5,104 bases of DNA from an uncultured Tabrizicola sp. (GTDB lineage Bacteria > Pseudomonadota > Alphaproteobacteria > Rhodobacterales > Rhodobacteraceae): positions 1 to 5,104 of the forward strand of contig CALLZQ010000778.1 in assembly GCA_937858255.1 (NCBI GenBank), read 5' to 3'. The notes under the pieces are model-generated. The model had not been told where the DNA came from. It saw only the letters and a program-made list of their open reading frames with translations, and searched no databases. Below, in pieces: positions 1 through 5,104 of the stretch. Position numbers and translations under genes: made by a program. Position 1 is the stretch's first letter, and every line of letters starts with the position of its first letter.

Positions 1-552
<552 letters not shown>

Positions 553-566
553 GCAGGCGCCTCGGC

Positions 567-1382
567 CTAGCCGGTGACGCCCTGAACCAGCCCTGTCACC
601 TTGCGGATCAGCCCGTCCAGCCCGATCCGCAGACCGTCTATCGCCGCGACATAGCTGTCGAGCGCCGGGCCAAGACCCGGGATCTGCTGACGGATTTGCG
701 GCGCCATCACATAAAGCGCGGCCAGCGCCACCCCCAGGATCAGCATCAGCGAAAATCCCGAGCGAAAGCCGCCACCGCCGGCTGTCTCGGCCTCGCCCCG
801 GTCGGCCCTTGGCGCCTTGGGCTGCTCACCCGGCTTCAGTGTCGAGTTGATTTCTTCGATATCCGGCAAGAGATCGCGCCGCGCGGCGGCCTTTTTGGGG
901 CGCCCGGCGGCCTCGCCCTTCAGGGCCGCGATCTTGCGGCTGGCCGGCGAAGGTTCTTCCTCTTCCTCGTCATCGGCCGCTTCGAACCGGTTTGAGGCCG
1001 CACCGACAGAGACCGGCACGGGGGGCGGCAGGCCCAGATCTCCCTGCATTTCCAGCCCCTGCTGTTCGACCTTGCGGGCGGTCATCTCGCGCTCGGCCTC
1101 TTCGCGCAGCACCGATAGCACGGTTTCATCAAGGCTGCGTTTGGGCAGTGCCGGCGACGGTTCGGGCGGCGGGGGCTCTGCCCCTTGCGTCAGCGCGGGG
1201 GCAACCTCTGGCTGGGCCGGTGGCTCGGCGTAAAGCGCGGCAGACAGGTCTTCGGCACCGGCGGGGCGGCCCTGAAACCAGGCATTGCCACAGTTCGAGC
1301 ATTGCACATCGCGCCCCTCTGGCGGGATCGCGGCATCATCGATTTCATACTGGGCGTCGCAGTTCGGACAGACGATACGCAT
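567..1382 (-). CDS. Zinc-ribbon (MJ0042-type) single-pass membrane protein, ZitP-like
   Basis: The 271-residue product opens with MRIVCPNC and has a four-cysteine zinc ribbon, C5-x2-C8 and C28-x2-C31, then a Trp at 35. Residues about 40-205 form a Pro/Ala/Glu-rich, probably disordered linker. It contains an acidic run at about 138-143 and two hydrophobic-acidic stretches that look like linear motifs: SLDETVLSVLREEAERE (83-99) and LLPDIEEINSTL (171-182). One membrane helix spans about 209-226, leaving some 45 residues beyond it, probably periplasmic. Cysteine spacing, R24 and W35 match my recollection of the zinc ribbon of Caulobacter ZitP, a polar protein that binds PopZ; this is a family resemblance, not a proven orthology. 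The ATG at 1382 is chosen because the MJ0042 domain begins at residue 1 of the family; GGGGG lies 9 nt upstream. An in-frame ATG at 1511 would add 43 residues unlike the family and run through the promoter region. The gene is transcribed divergently from ftsE. Confidence 0.85.
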   Translation of the reverse strand: MRIVCPNCDAQYEIDDAAIPPEGRDVQCSNCGNAWFQGRPAGAEDLSAALYAEPPAQPEVAPALTQGAEPPPPEPSPALPKRSLDETVLSVLREEAEREMTARKVEQQGLEMQGDLGLPPPVPVSVGAASNRFEAADDEEEEEPSPASRKIAALKGEAAGRPKKAAARRDLLPDIEEINSTLKPGEQPKAPRADRGEAETAGGGGFRSGFSLMLILGVALAALYVMAPQIRQQIPGLGPALDSYVAAIDGLRIGLDGLIRKVTGLVQGVTG

Positions 1383-1426
1383 GAAACATAGCCCCCAACC
1401 ACCCGGTTCTCCGGTGTTTTGGCCAT

Positions 1427-1455
1427 GTTGTAGCAACGAAGTCGGGTAATTCCAA
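1427..1455 (-). promoter_or_regulatory. Candidate promoter of the zinc-ribbon gene
   Basis: On the minus strand TTGGAA (1455-1450) and TACAAC (1432-1427) are separated by 17 nt. Each matches the housekeeping -35/-10 consensus at 4 of 6 positions. Transcription would begin near 1420, giving a leader of about 38 nt before the ATG at 1382. Prediction by eye only. Confidence 0.35.
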
Positions 1456-1458
1456 GGG

Positions 1459-1487
1459 ATTGTGGCCCCGCGCTGCACGGCCACAAT
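1459..1487. repeat. Perfect 9-bp inverted repeat in the divergent promoter region
   Basis: Arms ATTGTGGCC (1459-1467) and GGCCACAAT (1479-1487) are perfect reverse complements with an 11-bp spacer, so arm centres lie 20 bp (about two helical turns) apart. It sits just upstream of the candidate -35 of the zinc-ribbon gene and touches the candidate -35 of ftsE. That suits an operator for a dimeric regulator serving both directions. If a transcript runs through it, it could also form a hairpin in the leader. No regulator family is identified from the arms. Confidence 0.5.
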
Positions 1488-1515
1488 TGAATCCGCCCCG
1501 AGTTTCGGCAATTCT
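1487..1515 (+). promoter_or_regulatory. Candidate promoter of the ftsE-ftsX-plsC unit
   Basis: TTGAAT (1487-1492) and AATTCT (1510-1515) are separated by 17 nt. The -35 matches TTGACA at 4 of 6 positions and the -10 matches only 3 of 6, though it keeps the important A2 and T6. Transcription would start near 1522, giving a leader of about 20 nt before the GTG at 1541. Weak prediction by eye. Confidence 0.25.
1489..1493. promoter_or_regulatory. GANTC (CcrM-type methylation) site upstream of ftsE
   Basis: GAATC matches GANTC, the recognition site of the cell-cycle methyltransferase CcrM found in most alphaproteobacteria. It lies inside the candidate ftsE promoter, straddling the end of the -35. 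By eye I found only one other GANTC in the window, GACTC at 4346-4350 inside a coding region. The sequence match is certain; a regulatory role is inference. Confidence 0.35.
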
Positions 1516-1540
1516 GCGCGCGAATAATGGGGGCCCGGAC

Positions 1541-2212
1541 GTGATCGCTTTCGAAAATGTGGCGTACAGCTATGGCGGCGGGGCGCTGTTGTCCGATGTT
1601 TCGCTGCGCCTTGCGCCCGGGTCGTTCCACTTCCTGACTGGCCCCTCGGGGGCGGGCAAGACCACCTTTCTGAAACTCGCCTATGCCGAATTGCTGCCGA
1701 CCTCGGGTCATGTCACGCTGTTCGAGCGCGATGCCCACAGCCTGACGCGGGACGAAATCGCCCTGACCCGGCGCAGGGTTGGCGTGGTGCATCAGGATTG
1801 CCAGTTCCTCGACCACCTGCCGCTGGCCGCCAATGTCATGCTGCCGCTGACGGTGGCGGGACGGACAGGCGACCCCGGAAACCTGACCGAGCTGTTGCGC
1901 TGGGTGGGCCTTGGCGCGCTGGGCGATGCGCTGCCGCCGCAACTCTCGGGCGGAGAGAGGCAGCGTGCGGCGCTGGCGCGGGCGATCATCATGGACCCCG
2001 ATGTGATCCTGGCGGATGAACCCACCGGCAACCTCGACTGGGAGATGTCGCTGCGCCTCTTGACGCTGCTGGTCGAGTTGAACCGGATGGGCAAGACAAT
2101 TCTGATCGCCACCCATGACCTGAACCTGATCCGGCAGGCCAAATCGCAGCTTGCGGCGCGGGTTCTGCGCATCAAGAACCGGCGGGTTCAGCTTGCGGGG
2201 GCGGATCTTTGA
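1541..2212 (+). CDS. ftsE: Cell division ATP-binding protein FtsE
   Basis: The 223-residue ABC ATPase has the usual FtsE length (about 220-230). FtsE powers FtsX at the inner membrane, and the complex controls peptidoglycan hydrolysis at the division site. Visible motifs: Walker A GPSGAGKTT (34-42), preceded by PGSFHFLTG; Q-loop VVHQD (82-86) followed by the FtsE-like FLDHLP; signature LSGGE (135-139); Walker B VILADE (155-160) with D-loop GNLD (163-166); switch His in ATHD (190-193). All catalytic elements are intact. The start is GTG at 1541, giving VIAFENVAYSYGGG, which aligns with family N-termini; GGGGG (1529-1533) lies 7 nt upstream. An upstream in-frame ATG at 1460 would add 27 residues outside the ABC fold, starting inside the inverted repeat, and is rejected. 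It is the first gene of a plus-strand unit and overlaps ftsX by 4 bp (TTGA), which suggests translational coupling and equal expression of the two subunits. Confidence 0.95.
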   Translation: MIAFENVAYSYGGGALLSDVSLRLAPGSFHFLTGPSGAGKTTFLKLAYAELLPTSGHVTLFERDAHSLTRDEIALTRRRVGVVHQDCQFLDHLPLAANVMLPLTVAGRTGDPGNLTELLRWVGLGALGDALPPQLSGGERQRAALARAIIMDPDVILADEPTGNLDWEMSLRLLTLLVELNRMGKTILIATHDLNLIRQAKSQLAARVLRIKNRRVQLAGADL

Positions 2213-3099
2213 AACTCCCTGACCTCCTCTCGGCCGACCGTCACGCTGACCGGGTGGTGCCGCCCTCGGGCTTTACCGCGCAACTGACGCTGTTCACCTC
2301 GGCCGCGATGGCCTTTCTGGCCGTGTTCGCCCTGGCGCTGTCGCTGGCCTCGGGGCGGCTGGCCGACCGCTGGGCGGGGGCGCTGGCCGGCACTGCGACC
2401 ATCCGCATCTCAGCCCCCCCGGAGCAGATGCAGACCCAGGTTGCCGCCGTGCTGGCGCTGCTGTCGAATACCCCCGGCATCGCCACCGCGCGCGAGATTG
2501 CCACCGACGAACAGCGCAAACTGCTGGAGCCATGGTTCGGGCCTGACCTGCCGGTCGATGCCCTGCCCCTGCCGCGGCTGATCGAGATCACCGAAGCCGG
2601 GGATGGCTATGATGGCGAGGGGCTGCGGCTGCGGCTGGTGGCCGAAGCGCCCGGCGCGGTGCTGGACGATCATACCCGCTGGCGGCGGCCCCTTGCGATC
2701 GCAGCGGACCGCCTGCGCCTGTTGGGGCTGTTGTCCCTCTTGCTGATTGCCGGGGCGACGGGGGCGATGATCACGCTGGCCGCCAATGCGGCGCTCTCGG
2801 CCAACCTGCCGGTGATCCGGGTGCTTCGGCTGGTCGGGGCCAAGGACAGTTATATTGCCCGGGCCTTTGTCCGCCGTTTCACCCTGCGCGCCATGGCGGG
2901 CGCGTTGGCAGGGACGGCCGTGGCGATGGTCGGGGTCGCGCTTTTGCCCCGCGCGGACGAGGCCGGGGGCTTTCTGACGGGCCTGGGCTTTCAGGGGGCG
3001 GGCTGGCTGCTGCCGCTGATGCTGCCCCCGCTCGCCGGCGCTGTCGCCTTTGCCGCCACCCGCATCGCGGCTTTCCGCACCCTGAAAGGACTGACCTGA
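2209..3099 (+). CDS. ftsX: Cell division protein FtsX, ABC permease subunit
   Basis: The 296-residue membrane partner of FtsE transmits ATP hydrolysis across the inner membrane to cell-wall hydrolase activators. The layout is typical FtsX: cytoplasmic N-terminus, TM1 at about 25-48, a periplasmic domain at about 50-168, TM2 about 170-193, a cytoplasmic loop with the family stretch IRVLRLVGAKDSYIARAF (203-220), TM3 about 226-247 and TM4 about 265-286. It starts at TTG (2209-2211), whose last two bases form part of the ftsE stop TGA. The next in-frame ATG is at residue 34, inside TM1, so the TTG start is needed for a complete first helix. GGGGG (2197-2201) lies 7 nt upstream, inside ftsE. Its own stop overlaps the plsC ATG by one base. 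The N-terminal tail is short and the periplasmic domain is Ala/Leu-rich, as is common in alphaproteobacteria. Identification rests on topology, the loop motif and linkage to ftsE. Confidence 0.92.
   Translation: MKLPDLLSADRHADRVVPPSGFTAQLTLFTSAAMAFLAVFALALSLASGRLADRWAGALAGTATIRISAPPEQMQTQVAAVLALLSNTPGIATAREIATDEQRKLLEPWFGPDLPVDALPLPRLIEITEAGDGYDGEGLRLRLVAEAPGAVLDDHTRWRRPLAIAADRLRLLGLLSLLLIAGATGAMITLAANAALSANLPVIRVLRLVGAKDSYIARAFVRRFTLRAMAGALAGTAVAMVGVALLPRADEAGGFLTGLGFQGAGWLLPLMLPPLAGAVAFAATRIAAFRTLKGLT
3085..3090 (+). promoter_or_regulatory. Ribosome binding site of plsC
   Basis: AAAGGA inside the ftsX coding end, 8 nt before the plsC ATG at 3099. Together with the TGATG stop/start junction it fixes the plsC start and indicates coupled translation. 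Confidence 0.65.
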
Positions 3100-3824
3100 T
3101 GATCGCAATTCGCTGGGTCCTGTCGGTGATTTTCATCGTTCAGATGTATGTCGCCATGCTGGTGATCGGGATCGTGTTCTTTCCCTATGCCCTGGCGACG
3201 CGCGATGGTGCCTTTGCCGCCTGCAAGGCCTATTGCCGCTGGGTGATCCTGACCGCCCGACTGCTCTGCGGCATCCGCTCCGAAGTGCGCGGCCCGGTGC
3301 CCGAGGGCGAGGTCGTCGTCGCCGCCAAGCATCAGAGTTTTTTCGACATCATCCTGTTGTTCAATGCCGTGCCACGCGGCAAGTTCATCATGAAGCGCGA
3401 GCTGATGTATGCGCCGATCCTTGGCCAATATGCGCTGCGTATCGGCTGCGTGCCGGTGGATCGGGGCAAGCGGGGCGCGGCTATTACCAAGATGAAGGCC
3501 GATGTCGCCCGGGGCGCCGCCCGGCCCGGGCAGTTGATCATCTATCCACAGGGAACCCGCGTCGCACCAGGCGCCACCAAGCCCTATAAGGTCGGCACAG
3601 GGCTGCTGTACGATCAGCTTGCCCAGCCCTGCGTGCCCGTCGCCACCAATGTCGGCCTGTTCTGGCCCAAGCGCAGCTTGCTGCGCACCCCCGGCCTTGC
3701 CGTCATCGAGTTCCTGCCAGCCATCGCCCCCGGCCTGCCGGTCCCCGAGTTCATGCGGAAGCTGGAGGCCGAGGTCGAAACCCATTCCAACCGCCTGATG
3801 GCCGAGGCGGGGTTCAGCGGCTGA
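3099..3824 (+). CDS. plsC: 1-acyl-sn-glycerol-3-phosphate acyltransferase (PlsC family)
   Basis: The 241-residue membrane-bound acyltransferase should transfer a fatty-acyl group to the sn-2 position of lysophosphatidate, giving phosphatidate, at the inner face of the cytoplasmic membrane. A hydrophobic N-terminal segment (about 5-30) is a likely membrane anchor. Family motifs: H78-QSFF-D83 (the HX4D catalytic pair); MKREL at 98-102 followed by GCVPVDR (116-122); YPQGTR at 149-154, where most relatives have a Glu in place of Gln151; and CVPVATN (178-184). The size is normal for the family. It starts at the ATG that shares one base with the ftsX stop, so it is probably co-expressed with ftsEX, tying phospholipid synthesis to division. 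The frame ends at TGA 3822-3824, but a coding-like tail continues in another frame up to the next gene (see findings). The exact acyl donor and substrate cannot be read from the sequence; a related lysophospholipid acyltransferase role is possible. Confidence 0.9.
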   Translation: MIAIRWVLSVIFIVQMYVAMLVIGIVFFPYALATRDGAFAACKAYCRWVILTARLLCGIRSEVRGPVPEGEVVVAAKHQSFFDIILLFNAVPRGKFIMKRELMYAPILGQYALRIGCVPVDRGKRGAAITKMKADVARGAARPGQLIIYPQGTRVAPGATKPYKVGTGLLYDQLAQPCVPVATNVGLFWPKRSLLRTPGLAVIEFLPAIAPGLPVPEFMRKLEAEVETHSNRLMAEAGFSG

Positions 3825-3876
3825 AGCTCGCGGCGGAAACCGCGCCGCCCAAGCCCCGCAGCAAGAAGGCAAAGGC
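3825..3876 (+). other. 52-bp plsC downstream gap with coding-like tail and stem-loop
   Basis: In the frame starting at 3821 this gap reads as 19 codons (ending PPKPRSKKAKA) with mostly G/C third positions. It stops at TGA 3878-3880, forming an ATGA overlap with the next gene. That is the shape of a lysine-rich C-terminal tail in a frame shifted relative to plsC. The same stretch holds a GC hairpin, GCGGCG (3830-3835) with CGCCGC (3843-3848), without a T-run, so it is not a clear terminator. AAGAAGG (3863-3869), 7 nt before the ATG at 3877, is the ribosome binding site of the next gene. Confidence 0.4.
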
Positions 3877-4482
3877 ATGAAAATCATTACCGACCTTGCG
3901 GCGCTTGAGACGCTCTATGGCACCCCGGCAGAAGTGTCCATGACCAAGGTTGCCAGCCGGCTGACGCCCAGCTACCGCCAGTGGATCGAGCGGTCACGGT
4001 TTTGCGTTCTGACCACGGTTGGCCCCGAGGGCACCGATGGCAGCCCGCGCGGCGACGATGGCCCGGTGGTGCGGGTGGCAGGCCCTGCGGAATTGCACCT
4101 GCCCGACTGGCGCGGCAACAACAGGATCGACAGCCTGCGAAACATCCTGCGGGACGGTCGGGTCAGCCTGCTGTTCCTGATCGCCGGTTCAACCATCGCA
4201 ATGCGGGTGAACGGGCGCGCGGTCCTTAGCGACGATCCGGCGCTGCTCTCCTCATTCGAGCGTGAGGGCAAGCACCCGCGCAGCGTCATCGTCATCACCA
4301 TTGCCGAGGTCTATTCCCAATGCGCCCGCGCCCTGATCCGCGCCGGACTCTGGACCGGCGGGGACCAGTCGCAGGGCCTGCCCACGGTCGGGCAGATGAT
4401 GAAAGATGTCACCAACGGCAATTTCGACGCCGAGGGCTATGACGCGGATTGGCCCGTGCGGGCCGCAAAGACGATGTGGTAA
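3877..4482 (+). CDS. FMN-binding pyridoxamine 5'-phosphate oxidase-like protein (MSMEG_1061/DR2398 type)
   Basis: The 201-residue protein has the split-barrel PNPOx-like fold signature. SRFCVLTTVGPEG (40-52) is the first barrel strand. SPRGD (56-60) and GNNRIDSLRNIL (80-91) are the hallmark strings of the MSMEG_1061/DR2398-type FMN-dependent subfamily. LLFLIAGS (98-105), VNGRA (111-115) and a C-terminal CARALIRAGLW (149-159) complete the family pattern. Members bind FMN or a related flavin in the cytoplasm and are presumed oxidoreductases. They are not the PdxH enzyme of vitamin B6 synthesis, and their substrates are mostly unknown. The ATG at 3877 has AAGAAGG 7 nt upstream. A second in-frame ATG at residue 22 is a weaker alternative start. 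The gene is 52 bp beyond plsC and may belong to the ftsEX-plsC transcript, although the stem-loop in the gap could reduce read-through. It converges on the SMR gene with 3 bp between stops. Confidence 0.85.
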   Translation: MKIITDLAALETLYGTPAEVSMTKVASRLTPSYRQWIERSRFCVLTTVGPEGTDGSPRGDDGPVVRVAGPAELHLPDWRGNNRIDSLRNILRDGRVSLLFLIAGSTIAMRVNGRAVLSDDPALLSSFEREGKHPRSVIVITIAEVYSQCARALIRAGLWTGGDQSQGLPTVGQMMKDVTNGNFDAEGYDADWPVRAAKTMW

Positions 4483-4485
4483 GGA

Positions 4486-4800
4486 TCAGGCGAATTTCAG
4501 CGCCGCGATCCCGGCAACGATCAGGGCAATGCCTGCCAGGCGCAGCATATTGACCGGCTCTCCCAGCAAGATCACCGCCGCAATCGCCGTACCGACAGCG
4601 CCGATCCCCACCCAGACCGCATAGGCCGTGCCGACCGGCAGGGTCTTCATCCCCAATGACAGCAGCCAGAAGCTGGCGAGCGCCCCCGCCACTGTCAGCA
4701 CCGAGGGCCAAAGCCGCGTGAACCCTTCGGAATATTTCAGGCCAATGGCCCAGCCGGTTTCCATGATCCCGGCGAGGATCACCAGGATCCAGGGGTTCAA
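4486..4800 (-). CDS. sugE: SMR-family transporter, SugE/Gdx type (probable guanidinium exporter)
   Basis: The 104-residue protein has four membrane helices (about 3-22, 31-50, 58-78 and 84-102), the standard size and topology of a small multidrug resistance protein that works as an antiparallel dimer in the inner membrane. Glu14 in helix 1 is the conserved proton/substrate-coupling residue. The strings [17 protein letters not shown] (17-33) and [20 protein letters not shown] (51-70) resemble E. coli SugE closely rather than EmrE. SugE-type members (renamed Gdx) export guanidinium in exchange for protons, so that substrate is inferred from family. The start is TTG at 4800, giving [17 protein letters not shown]. 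The next ATG would remove most of helix 1, and AAGGGG (4814-4809) sits 8 nt upstream inside accA. The TTG overlaps the accA stop (TTGA, 4 bp), so it is probably translated by coupling to accA. No guanidine riboswitch can fit between them. Confidence 0.92.
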   Translation of the reverse strand: MNPWILVILAGIMETGWAIGLKYSEGFTRLWPSVLTVAGALASFWLLSLGMKTLPVGTAYAVWVGIGAVGTAIAAVILLGEPVNMLRLAGIALIVAGIAALKFA

Positions 4801-5104
4801 GCGGCAAGCCCCTTGCTGCCCATCTCCAGAAACTTGGTGCGGCGATCCTTGATCAGCGCGTCGGGCTTCTTGCCCGAAAGTTCCTTGAGCATCGCCTCGA
4901 TGCCCTTGCCGACCGCCTCAATGGTTTCCTTGCGACCGCGCTGCGCGCCGCCCATCGGTTCCTTGATGATGCGGTCGATCACCCCCAGCTTTTGCAGATC
5001 CTGCGCTGTCAGACGCAGGGCCTCGGCAGCCTCGCGCATCTTTTCCGCGTCCTTCCACAGGATCGAGGCGCAGCCCTCGGGCGAGATCACCGAATAGATC
5101 GAAT
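4797..5104 (-). CDS. accA: Acetyl-CoA carboxylase carboxyltransferase subunit alpha, C-terminal part, cut by window edge
   Basis: The last 101 codons are visible; E. coli AccA has 319 residues. The segment begins [19 protein letters not shown], a highly conserved AccA stretch in the crotonase-like carboxyltransferase domain. It continues with [28 protein letters not shown] (the usual family form is EPLGGAHR) and ends in a basic, helical tail, [18 protein letters not shown], close to E. coli LKNRRYQRLMSYG. With AccD the subunit forms the alpha2beta2 carboxyltransferase that moves the carboxyl group from biotin-BCCP to acetyl-CoA, making malonyl-CoA for fatty-acid synthesis in the cytoplasm. 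The frame is open through the right edge; the GTG at 5090 encodes the Val of YSVISPEG and is not a start. The stop TGA (4799-4797) is embedded in the TTGA junction with the SMR gene. Everything visible looks intact. Confidence 0.95.
   Translation of the reverse strand, partial: SIYSVISPEGCASILWKDAEKMREAAEALRLTAQDLQKLGVIDRIIKEPMGGAQRGRKETIEAVGKGIEAMLKELSGKKPDALIKDRRTKFLEMGSKGLAA

Noticed and set aside
951..972. TTCCTC-type short repeat inside the zinc-ribbon gene
   Set aside because: It simply encodes the acidic Glu run of the linker; too short and imperfect to call a repeat element.
1383..1511. A 43-codon upstream extension of the zinc-ribbon gene to an ATG at 1511
   Set aside because: The zinc-ribbon family starts at the MRIVCPNC position; the extension is unlike the family and would cross the inverted repeat and both candidate promoters.
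1460..1540. A 27-codon upstream extension of ftsE to an ATG at 1460
   Set aside because: FtsE proteins begin a few residues before the FENV strand, which the GTG at 1541 gives exactly; the extension lacks family similarity and begins inside the inverted repeat.
1383..1540. CtrA box (TTAA-N7-TTAA) in the divergent promoter
   Set aside because: No pair of TTAA half-sites at the right spacing occurs in the region on either strand.
1190..2116. Long open frame antisense to ftsE running through the divergent promoter region
   Set aside because: Low-complexity Gln/Arg/His-rich translation with no domain; it overlaps both FtsE and the zinc-ribbon gene, which have intact motifs.
2410..3887. Long open frames antisense to ftsX and plsC (2410-3108 and 2991-3887, minus)
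   Set aside because: They lie wholly over strongly supported genes, are rich in Gln/His/Arg/Gly as expected of antisense GC-rich frames, and show no domain.
4801..4830. A guanidine riboswitch in front of the SugE-type gene
   Set aside because: The gene overlaps accA by 4 bp, so there is no untranslated leader that could hold one, and no riboswitch consensus is visible.

Overview
The window looks like a stretch of chromosome from a high-GC alphaproteobacterium, most likely of the Rhodobacterales (Rhodobacter/Paracoccus-like). The grounds are the strong G/C bias at third codon positions, the close similarity of every gene to alphaproteobacterial families, and the pairing of a zinc-ribbon membrane protein with ftsE-ftsX-plsC. 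The taxonomic call is an inference from gene content; no rRNA or other marker is present.

Layout. Positions 1-483 (minus) hold the first 161 codons of a FadH-type 2,4-dienoyl-CoA reductase that runs off the left edge. Positions 567-1382 (minus) encode a 271-residue protein with an N-terminal zinc ribbon, a long disordered linker and one C-terminal membrane helix; its zinc ribbon resembles that of the Caulobacter polarity factor ZitP. A 158-bp divergent intergenic region follows. It holds a candidate promoter for each side, a perfect 9-bp inverted repeat and a GANTC site. To the right on the plus strand are ftsE (GTG start, 1541-2212), ftsX (TTG start, overlapping ftsE by 4 bp, 2209-3099), a PlsC-type lysophosphatidate acyltransferase (overlapping ftsX by 1 bp, 3099-3824) and, 52 bp on, an FMN-binding PNPOx-like protein (3877-4482). 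Converging on these with only 3 bp between stops are, on the minus strand, an SMR transporter of the SugE/Gdx type (4486-4800) and, upstream of it and overlapping it by 4 bp, the last 101 codons of accA (4797-5104), which enters from the right edge.

How they fit together. FtsE and FtsX form the ATP-driven inner-membrane complex that links the divisome to cell-wall hydrolysis. PlsC makes phosphatidic acid for new membrane, AccA supplies malonyl-CoA for fatty-acid synthesis, and FadH handles unsaturated intermediates in beta-oxidation. The ZitP-like protein may add a polarity or cell-cycle function opposite ftsEX. Envelope growth and lipid metabolism are therefore the common theme, though the accA-sugE and fadH units merely adjoin the central divergon.

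I see no RNA gene, mobile element, CRISPR array or prophage, and no convincing new system. The points most worth a second look are the divergent promoter with its inverted repeat and GANTC site, the coding-like tail in another frame after plsC, and the two TTGA start/stop overlaps.
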